NCBI GenBank assembly: GCA_944472135.2
Contig: OX235270.1
Span: 84,453,168 to 84,517,167 of the forward strand
Origin: Trichobilharzia regenti
Taxonomy: Eukaryota; Platyhelminthes; Trematoda; Strigeidida; Schistosomatidae
Direction of reading: 5' to 3'
DNA: 64,000 nucleotides
The translations under genes and the position numbers were made by a program. The notes under the pieces are model-generated. The model did no database searches and was not told the DNA's origin. It saw only the letters and a list, made by a program, of their open reading frames with translations. This document shows positions 24,185 through 35,434 of this stretch, piece after piece (the stretch's first letter is position 1; every line of letters begins with the position of its first letter).

Positions 24185-24450
24185 TGGCTAAGGGTCGCGC
24201 TATGTCGTGAATTGGCAGAAGTTAGAATTCATGTGCTGGACATTGGATTAGGTCCCAATGGTTTAATGGTATACGAGCTCGCCTTGGGTTAGAACCCCGT
24301 GGTGTGGGTGCGTATTGCTGAAGAGTCCGAAACTAGGACGATATAAACAGCTGTCCAATACTCCCTGGTGGTTTTCCAGTGGTTCTCTAACTAATGTCAG
24401 CTCATGATGAAATCCAATCAAATCCCTACAAACCAACACTTGAATACTAA
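24185..24450 (+). mobile_element. Hammerhead SINE with box-insertion ribozyme
   Basis: Preceded by family inter-head sequence (GTGAATTGGCAGAAGTTAGA). The tRNA-like head (24246-24297) carries a roughly 15 bp internal deletion that brings CTCGCCTTG next to box B-like GGGTTAGAACCCC. Ribozyme and GCTCATGATGAAATCC tail follow, ending in AAATCCCTACAAACCAACAC. Confidence 0.82.
24312..24361 (+). ncRNA. Hammerhead ribozyme with insertion in the GAAA box
   Basis: Helix I arms GTATTG (24312-24317) and CAATAC (24356-24361) pair perfectly; both differ from the GTACTG/CAGTAC pair of other copies, i.e. a compensatory change. Core CTGAAGA (24318-24324) and GTC (24353-24355) are present. The GAAAC box reads GATATAAAC, an insertion shared with two other copies. 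Confidence 0.78.
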
Positions 24451-24599
24451 TTTTATCTTTACAACTTCTGAATTTAAAATTATTTACAAGATGAGACATA
24501 GCCTACCAAAATCATTATGTATTCGCCTCATCTGTTTTTCACTCCCCTGCATTAACAGAATTTGTTGGTTGGTCTATCTATGCGTTATATAACTAATTT

Positions 24600-25315
24600 G
24601 ACAAATAGGTGGTCGTGTAACAGGTGGAGCCGATTAAAAATGAGATGTAAGCATGTGTCAAGGCTGGAATCAAAGAATCCATCTGCCATTTACTAGCCCT
24701 TTGATCTACCGAGTGAATTGTGCGACTCCACCATCTATCGGTTTTTAAAATTCACTTCAGCCAATCATTCAGATTTTTCATCTTTCATGTGAATTAGTGA
24801 TACTTATCCACCTCCTGTCCTGTGAATGCTGGACCACAGAGTGTGCTGTTTTGTTGTTGAAATGGAAACCTAGGTAAATGTAACCACTGGATGCATAACA
24901 GTGAACACCCATAGTTCCATTTTTTTGTTTTTGAAGTAGTCGATCGATGAAGTATTGACATGTTATTTCAATAAGCAGAAATGAAAAAAATTATTCTGTA
25001 TGATTTCTGTGATAGTGGGATTATTCCTGCAAGTGGGTTTTTTCTATGCCTGTAAACCAATAAATCTTAAAACCATAGAAGAGATTTGTAGCTTAGGCGA
25101 ACGATTTCGATTTGGTTGTGCTCTATGAGCTGGTTAATTTAACTGCGAAATTAGCCACTGGAAAGACACGATACGTATTCTTCAATATTGACGCATGTAG
25201 ACAATTATTGACACCATTTTATTAGTAGAATGTTGACATTTTAAAACAGAGGGAACACAGAAAATACCACGAAATTTCTGGAAGTGTGGTATTCAGATGA
25301 ACAATCAGCGATTTT
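24600..25315. other. Unassigned AT-rich sequence
   Basis: Nothing recognised on either strand. Confidence 0.35.
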
Positions 25316-25317
25316 GT

Positions 25318-25590
25318 TTGATAGCATAGAGGGTTTCATCATGAGCTGACATTAGTTAGAGAACCACTGGAAAACCACCAGGGAGTATTGGACAGCTGTT
25401 CATATCGTCCTAGTTTCGGACTCCTCAGCAGTACGCACCCACACCACGGGGTTCTAACCCAAGACCTTCTGGTTACGAGGCGAACTCGTAGACCACAGAG
25501 CCACTTGGACTCGATCCAATGGTCCTTGAATTCTAACTTCGTAATGCTGTCAAACCAAATCCCTACAAAACCAATACTTGAAAATTAATC
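25318..25590 (-). mobile_element. Hammerhead SINE, minus copy
   Basis: Full tail, ribozyme and tRNA-like head on the minus strand (box B GGTTAGAACCCC at about 25448-25459; box A-like CCAAGTGGCTCTGTGG at 25493-25508). It abuts a plus-strand copy, so the two lie head to head around 25555. Confidence 0.82.
25385..25434 (-). ncRNA. Hammerhead ribozyme with insertion in the GAAA box
   Basis: Minus strand: arms GTACTG and CAATAC pair with one mismatch, core CTGAGGA fits CTGANGA, stem II GTCC/GGAC is intact, and the cleavage triplet is GTC. The GAAAC box reads GATATGAAC, as in the 43.8 kb copy. Confidence 0.76.
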
Positions 25591-25970
25591 TAATGCTCAC
25601 TAGCGACTGGCCCTATTCTGGCGTTTAACCTGGGGTTCTAGTGAGAAGTCGTGACCAGCAGGGCACAGCAGGTTGTAGATGAGGCAGTAACTCATCAAAA
25701 AAAAACTTTGCAAAATGGTCGCGCTATGTCGTTCATGAATTGGCAGAAGTTAGAATTCAAGGATCATTGGATCGGGTCCCAGTGGGTCAATGGTCTGAGA
25801 GCTAGCTAGCTCGCCTTGTAACCAGAAGGTCCTGGGTGCTGACCTTGGCGGTGGGTGCGTACCGGTGAAGAGTCGCAAACTAGAACAAAACATCTGTCCA
25901 GTACTCCCTGGTGGTTTTCCAGTGGTTCTCTAACTGATGTTAGCTCATGATGAAATCCTCCATGCTATAT
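25555..25970 (+). mobile_element. Hammerhead SINE, full-length unit
   Basis: One of the most complete units: AAATCCCTACAAAACCAATA start, inter-head region (GACTGGCCCTATTCTGGCG; AGAAGTCGTGACCAGCAGGG), tRNA-like head at 25765-25855, ribozyme relic at 25859-25904 and GCTCATGATGAAATCCTCC tail. Length about 410 bp, like the dimer spacing at 6.4-7.0 kb. Confidence 0.82.
25859..25904 (+). ncRNA. Hammerhead ribozyme relic
   Basis: Core reads GTGAAGA, stem II is mismatched (GTCG...AGAAC) and GAAA has become CAAA-like; helix I keeps five of six pairs. Inactive by inspection. Confidence 0.6.
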
Positions 25971-25974
25971 TACA

Positions 25975-27675
25975 ATAGATCAAACTCATAAATTAATAAA
26001 AAAATAAATTATAGAACACTATTTAATTAAGGAAATACGTATTTTCAGTAAATTATCATCAGCCTTTACAATCTCATAATAAAATATGAGTTATAGGCAT
26101 TTGAATCAGTGCGGATCAATAGAATAATATATAATCAAGAATGTAAGCGCAACAATAATAATAATAATAATGGTAAATTGCTAACCTAAGACTAAAGTAT
26201 GCTACTATAACACACTATGATAATGATAATGAAGGAGCAATGTAAGTCAAAATAAGTATATTAATTACAGCTATCCAGTGTCACCGGGATAACTATTCTG
26301 AGTTGGGTTTCAAGGCCATAGAAGGAAGAGAGAATGAACAGAATTTTGCTAGACACAGAGACTGGGCTGAAGTACTTTTTTCTTATGGAGACTGCCTCAG
26401 CTGTGCTTAGCAATCGAAGGAGTACAAACTTTTGGAATTGAGGTGGCAACATGCAAAGAATTGTAAAGACTGAATTTTGCCAGTGTGGAACTCCCGATTG
26501 ATTTACGACTTCTTTACCTTACCACGATGGATGGTGTTTATGAAGGCGGCGGTGAGCTGTACAAGTCGCTCCACCTACATGACTGTTTCTATATTGACTA
26601 AAAGGTACAAATTCTAAGTGAATACAAATGATCAGTAAAGATGTAAATCAGTGACTAATCACTAGAGTGGCTGCCATGACATACAGACATATCATTCATG
26701 AAAAACTAAAATAAGTCCACCTTATCCTAGATCTTGCGTTGGAGATGTTTTCTAGAAGTATAATGAAAGCTTTGCAATTAGATCAACCAGCTCAGAGAAC
26801 ACAATCAAATCAAAACGCTAAAACACCAGTTAATCATTCTCTGCTTAAACTGTTTACAGAATTTTCAACAATTTATCAAAATTATTTCCTTACAAGTTTT
26901 CAAACATCGAAGGTTTTACTCATCCTATATTAGTGTAACGTTTATGTGAGAGCCTAGTTATAAAAATCTCCACGGTAAAGGAAGCGGGTGGGATTGTAAC
27001 GGGTGGGTTGAGAAGGAGGGTGTGTGCAGAAAGTCTTAATTCTCCTAACCTACTATTCATTTTCTATCTTTTTATGACGTGTTATACACACGTTTTTTTT
27101 TTTAGTTCATGGTAAGAAAAGCCGAGGGGAAACATCGAATAAACTGGTGACCCTTCGGTTTTCCTTTTGAGATTACAATCATTCATAGGTCAAGTGGTTG
27201 GTACTAAGCAGAGATTTTGATTTGTCACCCTTTCAACTGCTGAGTTGAATCATGCAATTAATGAACATGTGAATTGAAATAAAAATTGTTAAAACATTTT
27301 TATTACCGATTACTTTTTGTTAGTTGCGTGTGAAATTTGATAAGTTTATAATAACACTTGAATCAGATTTCATTGTCTGACTAATTTTATTACTGTTCAT
27401 TATTTCCGCTCATTGATTTCTAAGCTTTTCTCTGCATGCAGTATACTAATAACGACTAGTCTGGAGTGAGAAATTGTCGAATAATTTATATGGTTTTTTG
27501 ACTTAATTGAAGCGTCAAACATGATGTAACCAAACAAGAAGAACACGCTAGATTTCACTGTAAATAGCCAAAACTCATGGTTTATGCGTTGGTGCTCCTT
27601 CAAGTTGTAGTCATACGGCCTAATTAACGGGAAGCCTCAGTCGACATGAGTTTGATGTTTGTTGGTAAGCTGCAT
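25975..27675. other. Gene-free AT-rich sequence
   Basis: AT-rich with ATA runs near 26.16 kb. The frame at 26739-26933 has a somewhat coding-like composition but no splice or family support; see rejected items. Confidence 0.35.
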
Positions 27676-27679
27676 TAAT

Positions 27680-27905
27680 AAGGTTGATATGGTGGTCGAT
27701 GTTCAGCTTGTAAATTAACCAATCAGAATTCGGCCCACATAAGTGGTCAACCTTTTGGTCCAGAAATAAACCAGTTAGAATTGGCCAGCCTAAAATAGCG
27801 CCCACTATTTTATTGATCATGACTGCAGACTAATTGACATTTACTTGGTGATATTTTGAATCATACATTATTGTGTGAGGCAACTCACATCCCCGACAAA
27901 GCTCA
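27680..27905 (+). repeat. Repeat E, copy 3
   Basis: Two CCAAT-type modules, CCAATCAGAATTCGG at 27719-27733 and CCAGTTAGAATTGG at 27771-27784, spaced 52 bp. They are followed by CCTAAAATAGCGCCCACTAT (TATA-like) and GATATTTTGAATCATACATT. The layout is the same as at 15.2 kb, so the duplicated module is ancestral. Confidence 0.65.
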
Positions 27906-28812
27906 TCTTCTATCACAGATTTTCATTTCAGCTGACTTAGTGCTAAGCAGTAAACTAGATTAGTAATGTAAGCATTGAATTTTGGGCACTCCGACGGAAA
28001 ACACTTCCATTTTACACTGTTCAGTATGGAGCAAGTTAAGAAGTTGTGTCAAAATACTGATACGATTATGAGCCTTAAGTTGTGTTCGACACGTCATCCA
28101 TTGAGTGCATTACTTTGTATTATATGAAATAAACTTATATAATGTGAAGTTAGATCATGACCGTTTTGCTGTCGAACTGGACTGTGGCTTTCAGTCGGTT
28201 GCCAAACTGTAACCTCCGTAGTTGCCTATACAGAAGTTATCCGTAAACTAAACAATCGGTATCACAGGGCAGACGCACAATCCTGATCAATAAGAAAAAA
28301 CTTCGTCATCCATCATAACAAGATTGATTCAATCTTGGAAACTGGCCTTCTTTTCGTTTATATGCATGTGATTTCCCAATGATTTTGAATTCAGGGTTAA
28401 TGAGAACACCGCTGGGTCTACGATAACTGGGATTCAAGTGACAGTTTACACTATCATAAGATTCAAAATACTTGGTTTTTTTAAACAATCCATTCATGAT
28501 TTCAAAATAATTATGTTTGATTCTGAGACTTGGATCCTTTAGAATAATCTTGTCAGTGAGTCACTTTCTTCATTTTAACCCACTATTTCTGTGACTGTAT
28601 AGCGGAACACCAGACGGTTGACGATAATAATGGGCTGGAGACGACTGTCTTTCTGCTGCGGTAACAACAATTTATATCTAAGTCACTGACTGTGCAAATA
28701 ATTCTACTTCTTTGTTAACCAAGTTTTTTCAGGGTTGGACACTCCAGAGTCTACCTAGGCGTTGCTTTTATCGACAATCCCTGTGGAAGTAAATTCAACG
28801 AGTATAAATATT
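27905..28812. other. Unassigned sequence
   Basis: No repeat family recognised. A 63-codon minus-strand frame at 28306-28497 has coding-like composition but no supporting signal. Confidence 0.35.
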
Positions 28813-28814
28813 CA

Positions 28815-29005
28815 TTACTTTGTGTTCAGAGGGGAACATAAGGCGTAAAGCTTTAAAGCTTTAGTAGAAGTAGTAGTAGTATTGTTTTTACGAGGTGGGT
28901 TGGTAATCTTGTGTCCAACCTTACCTCTTTACCTTGCTGACTCCCGACTAAGTGAGCATTCTATCTTTGAATCACGGACGCAAATTCACTGAGTACGCGC
29001 GATTA
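28815..29005 (-). mobile_element. SINE-B, long type, diverged
   Basis: Minus-strand 3' end TTATGTTCCCCTCTGAACAC (28843-28824) resembles the RTE-like hairpin. The body (TAAAGAGGTAAGG) and eroded head (near 28950-28985) follow the 33.6 kb copy. Confidence 0.55.
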
Positions 29006-29963
29006 TTGTATTACTGACTGTATGTCGATTGAAGGAGAAATATGATGAAGGCACTTTATATCATGACAGAAGTGAAAACAAATTTATCTTCTGCCAGTTA
29101 AAGTCCTGTCAGACAAAACACAAATCTAACAAAGGATAAAGTTACTGAAGCAGAACAATGGCAGATTGAAGAGAATCGTAGAAACAGTCCGAAATATAAC
29201 CGCTTCCACTTCTCAGATATACCTTACTCAGTATTGTGTTGAAATATGCTGAATTTACGCTGTCTATCGACAAAAGCTCCTCTCAGTTTTTAGCATCATA
29301 TTGAAGAATGGTTTACAGTTTATCGGTGTGCTTTTATTGCTATTCCATTTAATGTGAGCATAAAAATCCTCAGTATCCTACCAAGGGTTACAAATAGTAA
29401 TTATATATATATATATATGCCATTTATCTTACACCTTGAGCAAAGCAAAGAAATAAGTCGACGAACAGAAGGGAGAGGCAGAAATTAAGAATTAAGGAAC
29501 GACGAGTGTTTTTCTGCTTTCTCCTCCTCTTCTTCCTTATTCACCAGAAGAACACTCACTGACAGACTGTATTGAAATTCATCATGATTTTCTGTTTACA
29601 AGGCAGAAAAAAGTAGGAAAGTGAAACAATTTAACAACGATTTAATAAAACAAAACAAATAATAAATAAATCCACTGATGTTGTTGATGACGGCAGCTGC
29701 TAGCAGAACCATTCTGTGCTTCTGTCAGAATTGATTCAGTGTTCAGTTCATTTGAGTATATATGTATAAATATATATATATATATTAAAAAGAAGATATT
29801 TATTTACAATTTTTCCGATTGAACAAATGCTTTATGCCGGTTTGATTGTCTGCTCATAATTTATGCATTTATTGATCGCATAGGGAACTTCTGTTGATAC
29901 AACAGGCTTAGTAGTAGTGGTATCACTGTTGTTACTGTCGTCGCTATGCCATTTGCTGTACTT

Positions 29964-29994
<31 letters not shown>

Positions 29995-30980
29995 ATTCTT
30001 TTACTCTCTGCTCATTTATAGACACTCCTTTTTCGTTCGTTACCTTATGCACCCGTTAATGCACACACAGAAACATGCATGCACAAACATACACATACTA
30101 CTGCAGATATCTTTTTCTTTTTCCTCAAATGTCATTAATCATTGCACTGAGTAAATGTTGAGAAATTATGGTCTATTTTTGGAGGGAAAATAAATAAATA
30201 AATAAAAAGAGAAGAAGAAACAGTTAAAGAGATCAGAAATAATTTATTTCCTGCATAAAGAGAAATTACACTCCTAGTTAATGGATTAACGAACTCTGCT
30301 TACTAATTTCAAATTGATACCCAATAAAATGAATGCCTGGTCAGTCAGTACTTGAAAACAAAAATCCAATTTTCTTCATGTTTTCAGAAATATTTTTTTT
30401 CAAAGTTTTGAACGCACACACAGATACACACACAGAGTACAGCTTAATCATTAAGTAAGCGATACCAATCTTGAGTACACTCGAACAAACAACACAAAAA
30501 GATGTACAACTAATGCCTTGTCAATGTGAAGTGGTGCAGCTACTTACGTTGAAAATGACAGCAAGAACGTTTTTATTATTTAAGCGAACAATCTTGATTC
30601 TTCAACTTTAGAGGTTTCATATCTGATGGTGAGACTGTCTGAAAAACTGTAATTGATGCAATTGGTGACGACTGAAATGAAGTAATGACCTGGTTAACAT
30701 TTGAGTCTTTATGGTTCACCCAGTACAACGCCTCAATAGTAAATTTAGTGACTGCTAGTTCGAGTCCTGCTACGGACCAGATTTTCGACTCTTGTTTATT
30801 TCGTTGGCTTCTCATCAGCTGCTTACAGCCTACATAAATTATAATCTAGTAAATGTACAGAAAAGTTTTAGACTACTTTCAAATTTAAAATGATGCTCAG
30901 TGATTACTGTTCACTAAGTTGGGAACATTCTATCAACTGATATCATGCGAAATTCGCGAGTATGGTAAAACTTTTCTGTA
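29005..30980. other. Gene-free sequence with microsatellites
   Basis: A CT tract, short TA tracts at 29.40 and 29.77 kb and AAAT runs. A possible tRNA-like box B (TAGTTCGAGTCCTGCTACGG, 30756-30775) hints at another SINE fragment; I do not annotate it separately. Confidence 0.35.
29964..29989. repeat. (TC)n microsatellite
   Basis: 26 bp CT dinucleotide run. Confidence 0.95.
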
Positions 30981-30984
30981 CATC

Positions 30985-31800
30985 TATTATCTTATTATTA
31001 TTATTATTATTATTATTATCATAAGATCCTTTAATTCCTAGGGGAACATAGGGCTTCAGCCAAACATCTCCATTGCCTTCTGTTTTCTGCCAACTCTTTC
31101 ACCCCACTCCAAGTCTGCCTACATGCTTTCATCTCCTCTTCACATGACCTCCTCAAAGTCACCATTACGCTGAAGACCAACTCGCCGCCTGCTTCCCTTT
31201 CGGCCCGGTTCCACTCGAACGATGGCTTGTCTAGTGATGTCGCTCACTTGATGGTTTCCTCAGAGTATGGCCAATCCAATCCATCTCCATTTCTTCCTGC
31301 TTATTTGTTGCAAAGTCAGTTTCTGGTTGGTTTGCTACCAGAGATCCCTACTGTTGATCTTTTCTGACCGGCCATTTGATCTTGAGTGTTGAGCGAAGAC
31401 AATTGTTAATGAAGGTCTGTAGTTTGTTTGAGATGCTCTTTATGACGAGCTGACCAAGTCTCTGATCCCTATGGTAAGTAGCACTGACTTCACATTTGAG
31501 TTAAATATCCGGATCTTATAATCATTCTCGTGCAGAGGGATGTAGATCTCCACACAGAGTTGAGAGTGACGAAAGCTCGCCTTGCTTTCCCGATGCTCAT
31601 ATTCATGTCCTAATCAGTTCCCCCTGCCTGTAGTTAAAACGATGCTTTCCAGGTAGGTAGGTAGGTAGGTAGATAGGCAGGTAGGCAGGTAGGCAGGTAG
31701 GCAGGTAGGTAGGTAGGTAGGTAGGTAGTTGAAGGAGGTTGTTTCTTTCAGGTTCCTCCCATTGGTGCTGAGTGTTGCCAGGATAAATTCTATTATTATT
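30985..31800 (-). mobile_element. RTE-type retrotransposon R3, 5'-truncated
   Basis: At the left is a TAA-like tail (30991-31019, read on the minus strand) and the hairpin TTCCCCTAGGAA (31037-31048). The C-terminal domain follows, then the TYLGS site expanded into a TAGG array. Sequence is very close to R2 over the shared part, so both probably belong to one subfamily. Confidence 0.88.
31650..31729. repeat. (TAGG/CAGG)n expansion inside RTE R3
   Basis: About 80 bp array at the same element position as in R2; its minus-strand translation is a Tyr-Leu-Pro-Thr repeat replacing the TYLGS motif. Confidence 0.93.
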
Positions 31801-31979
31801 AAACTTCTCTTATCCTGTATTAAGACTGGTAAACAGGGAGGGTTGGGAGTGAATGCAAGCAGCACTTTTACTGAGACTTAGAAACCTAAGCTGGATATTC
31901 TGTTTTCCATTTGGAACCCGAAGGAATAAACTGAATAAGGAGTTCCTAATAGCTAGAGTTAATTCTAACTTCTGTGCTC

Positions 31980-31982
<3 letters not shown>

Positions 31983-32012
<30 letters not shown>
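31983..32012. repeat. (AT)n microsatellite
   Basis: 30 bp TA alternation between RTE copies R3 and R4. Confidence 0.96.
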
Positions 32013-32014
<2 letters not shown>

Positions 32015-32640
32015 CTCTTGTTTGGTTTATTCCCAGCCAAATTGCTAATTCTTTCTGGCTGACTGGCCATTTGACTTCAGTATGGAGTCGGCCAGAGAAG
32101 GTGGAAGCTGTTGATGAAAGTCTGCAATGTCGTGGCACGCAGTGCGAGTTTCTGACCAGTATAGAAGAACTGACTGACTGACTTCACATTGGTGTTGAAA
32201 ATCCGTATCTTGTTCCTTACTTTGAGTGCAGAAGTTTTCCAAATTGGTTTCAGGTTGATGAAAGGGTATCTTTCCTCTCCGATCCTGACATTGACTTCTT
32301 CTTCCGTGCTGTGTGCCTGTAGTTGAAACTATGCTTCCTGGCTGGATAAGTGAAGGAAGTCACCTCTGTTATATCTCTCCCGTTGATTGTGATTGGTGCT
32401 GGTCGTTGTTGTTGTTGTTACTGCTGTTGGTTGGTTATCTTTATCGCCTCCGTCTTCTCTATGTTCACTTGAACTCTTGTCTTCCACGGCTGCTTCTTCA
32501 GCCAGTTTTTTGCTTTTTTTAAGAATTTGGTTGACAAAGGTAGAAGACGTGTTTCCTACCCTACCGGCTATGTGATTGGTGATGAAATTTTCAGTGTAAC
32601 TGTTTTCAGTTAACATGTTATATGCAACTTTAAGATCTTC
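32015..32640 (-). mobile_element. RTE-type retrotransposon R4, fragment
   Basis: Internal RTE segment closer to R11 than to R2 and R3: AATTGCTAATTCTTTCTGGC and CGGCCAGAGAAGGTGGAAGC have counterparts near 61.57-61.63 kb. Both ends are truncated: no 3' hairpin at the left and no RT box at the right. Confidence 0.75.
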
Positions 32641-32644
32641 TTCA

Positions 32645-33590
32645 CTCGTTTCTCTTCAACAAACACTTTTGATCTTATTGTATCTGAGAGTCTTTACCAA
32701 ATTTCTTATTTACGAGAGAGGAACAAATCTGTGAAAATGTGTACACTGACCTGTTCAAGTGCTTTTCTCATGCCAATTTCTTTTTACTCTACTGTCTGAT
32801 ATTCTTCTCAATTGGGATGTCTAAAAACGCGAATTTAGAAAAGAAAATTCTTCTGGCTCATTAAAATGAGTCGTTTAAATTCCTAATGGACCTCTTCAGG
32901 GAATTTTACTTCCATTGGTTTTAGTTAACTTGAGTCGCTGAGGTATAAAACAGTGGTCAAATGTACTAATTTTTTTTTTGAAAATTTTTTCTGGTTTTTT
33001 TGTTTGTTGCTGATATGATTGTATTCTGTCTGGTTGAATTGCCTATGTATCTGTCTGTCTGAATCTGTTTTTTCTCCACTCAACTACCATTTCATACTGT
33101 TAGAATACACTGTGATCTTTTTTTTTTGGACGAATAATGTAACAATCTTTCCAATAGTTTTGGTTAGAAAAAACAACACAACAACCAAGGAGACAGGAAC
33201 ACTTGAAAACTGATAGTCTACAGTGGGATTGTTGAACACAGATGTTTTTATTTCTTTTTCATTTTTCACAAAAAAATTATTTTAGAAAGGTTTAGTACTT
33301 TTTTTTTTCATCGAAATGTAACCATTTTCCTCCTTCGTCTCGCTTGTAATCATTGATTTATGATGAGTGAAGGATATAAGTGCTGGAGAGAACAATTGAA
33401 AGAAAAGTGAACTTATTTACCTGTCAAAAATTGCTGAGATGGGCAGGCAAACAACAACATCACCGACTCCCAGACTGGAAAATATTTGAAAAAAAATGAA
33501 TCGTACGATAAGGATATGAGAGTGGCAGACAGAAAGAAAACATATCATTGTGTCAATAACCTTTTGTTTGTAAACTATGCGCCATATGCT
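32645..33590. other. Unassigned T-rich sequence
   Basis: No gene or family repeat recognised; several poly-T runs. Confidence 0.35.
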
Positions 33591-33593
33591 GTG

Positions 33594-33617
33594 ATATATA
33601 TATATATATATATATAT
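33594..33617. repeat. (AT)n microsatellite
   Basis: 24 bp adjoining the 3' end of a SINE-B copy; it may have grown from the SINE tail. Confidence 0.93.
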
Positions 33618-33850
33618 TCATCCGCTTTGCGAGTGGAACATAGGTTGGTTTCAAGCTTAAGCTTTGAAGCTTGAGTAGTGGTGGTGGTGTTTCTCCGACA
33701 GGGTGGGTTTGTTATTCTCAGTCCCGAATTTAGCTCTTTACACAGCTTACTACAGGATAAGCGAGGTTTAGAAGCACGTCGACTGGGAAGTCGAACCACG
33801 GACCAAGTGTGTGGCTGGCGATCGTCCTACCACTAAACCACCAACGTATA
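33618..33850 (-). mobile_element. SINE-B, long type
   Basis: Minus strand: tRNA-like head with GTTGGTGGTTTAGTGGTAGG (about 33846-33827) and box B-like GGTTCGACTTCC. The body follows, with the 3' terminus TATGTTCCACTCGCAAAGC. That terminus is almost the same as the 3' end of RTE R11. Confidence 0.75.
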
Positions 33851-34149
33851 TACATACATAAGTTATAGTTTCGACTAGAAAGCAGTTATCTTCAGTCTTG
33901 AGACCGCTAAACTAATATACTTTTGGAAAAAGTTTTACTGTCCGATACCATTTTTTTTAAATATACACGGTGATGATGTGCACAAAATCAATACAGACTT
34001 ATTTGTTTATAACATTCAGATGACTCTAGTGGGTGCATTTCGTTTTGTTTTTCACTTCTAAGACTTATCAGCCTAACCGATCTCAGTGGATTAGGAAAAT
34101 TCGTCTCCTATGCAATGAAGAGAAACTGACATTTTGTTTTAATTGTTAT

Positions 34150-34370
34150 AGACTACCTGTTATCTTATCGATTAAAGTAGATTGTATAAAACACAAAATA
34201 ATTGAGCAAAGAATATCCTTTTCGATAAATTCCTCTTCTGGCTCTACAATTATGTACACATGTTTATATACAGAGAATATTCTAGATTAGTAATCAGTAA
34301 CAATATTAGTGTTTTTTAAATAATATCGATTTGTAAAGTAAGATCATCTTGTGGATACACAACACAGGAT
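34150..34370 (+). repeat. Repeat H, left arm of an inverted pair
   Basis: Contains AATTCCTCTTCTGGCTCTAC, then CACATGTTTATATACAGAG and GAATATTCTAGA. About nine in ten bases match the reverse complement of 35250-35430 by eye. The open frames in the two arms encode the same peptide by homology, but no known protein. Confidence 0.8.
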
Positions 34371-34584
34371 TGATGTTAACCATGCTTTCAGGGTCATTTA
34401 CCGAATACCAACAAATCTTAACTTCACCTTACGAGTTCGGTTACTAAATATTGCTGAGGCTGGCCATTGGGATCCACATTAAGAAGCCTAATTAATGCAT
34501 CCAAAAGAAGCTTGTTCAGACATTGTCCTTACCTTGACCATCTAGGTTTGAATGGTATCAATTTTTGTGGAATTTTCCTCATTT

Positions 34585-34597
34585 TAGTTGATATTCT
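34585..34597 (+). repeat. Target-site duplication, left (SINE-C1)
   Basis: TAGTTGATATTCT, repeated exactly at 35177-35189 on the other side of SINE-C1. Confidence 0.85.
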
Positions 34598-35176
34598 TCG
34601 TAATAGATGGTTGGAGGCAATCGACCACAGGAAGCCTTCGACCTAGGTTTCGTGATAGTTGGAACTCACAAGTCAGAAAGGCGTATCTGCACCCTGGAAG
34701 GAACTCATGTCCCTTCTGAGATTCGAAGCCGCGTCACCCAGGGAATACTGCAGTCAGAGAACTTACCACCGAGCTATTCGGGCTGGCGATTGACCTCCTG
34801 TAGGACTGTAGTGGGTATTTTAATTGGACTCTAGTGAATAGTGTAACGTGTCCAGCCCGAATAGCTCGGTGGTAAGGTCTCTGACTGCAGTATTCACTGG
34901 GTGACGCGGCTTCGAATCTCAGAAGGGACATGGGTTCCTTCCAGGGTGCAGATACGCCTTTCTGACTTGTGAGTTCCAACTATCACGAAACCTAGGTCGA
35001 AAGCTTCCTGTGGTCGATTGCCTACAACCATCTATTACCAACAATTCAAAGTGCACCGTAATGGCGAGCCACCTAGCATGGTGGCCACATTGCAGGCTTG
35101 ACTGATAGAATTCAGTCTGTAATGAAGATAGGACTAGACACATTACACTAGTTACTGACTAGTGTGCAATCAAAAA
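34598..35176 (+). mobile_element. SINE-C1, palindromic dimer
   Basis: Two tRNA-like heads point away from a central 65 bp spacer: left arm 34606-34795 (minus), right arm 34853-35040 (plus), and a tail only on the right (35040-35176) ending CAATCAAAAA. Each head has GAATAGCTCGGTGGTAAG (box A-like) and box B-like GCTTCGAATCTCAG. A perfect 13 bp target-site duplication surrounds the whole, so it was inserted as a unit by target-primed reverse transcription (inference). Confidence 0.88.
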
Positions 35177-35189
35177 TAGTTGATATTCT
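35177..35189 (+). repeat. Target-site duplication, right (SINE-C1)
   Basis: Exact match to 34585-34597. Confidence 0.85.
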
Positions 35190-35234
35190 ATTTGGCATTA
35201 TATCTTTGTTAATATAATAATTCAAGCATCTTTA

Positions 35235-35430
35235 ACTAACTGTATTTCCATTATGATCTTGCTTTACAAATCAATGTTATTTAAAAAACGCTAATAGTGT
35301 TAATGATTACTATTCTAGAATATTCTCTGTATATAAACATGTGTATATAATTGTAGAGCCAGAAGAGGAATTTATCAAAATGGATATTCTTTGGTCAATT
35401 ATTCTGTGTTGAATTGAATTTTTGATTTTC
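35235..35430 (-). repeat. Repeat H, right arm of an inverted pair
   Basis: Reverse complement of the left arm, e.g. TCTAGAATATTCTCTGTATA and GTAGAGCCAGAAGAGGAATT. Together with SINE-C1 in the loop it makes a palindrome inside a palindrome. Confidence 0.8.
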
Positions 35431-35434
35431 CCGT

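Noticed and set aside
26739..26933. 64-codon plus-strand frame with coding-like composition
   Set aside because: No acceptor or donor of quality and no recognisable motif; consistent with a chance frame.
28306..28497. 63-codon minus-strand frame with coding-like composition
   Set aside because: No splice acceptor upstream, no known motif, isolated.
31614..31865. Tyr-Leu-Pro-Thr repeat protein
   Set aside because: It is the translation of the TAGG array inside RTE R3.
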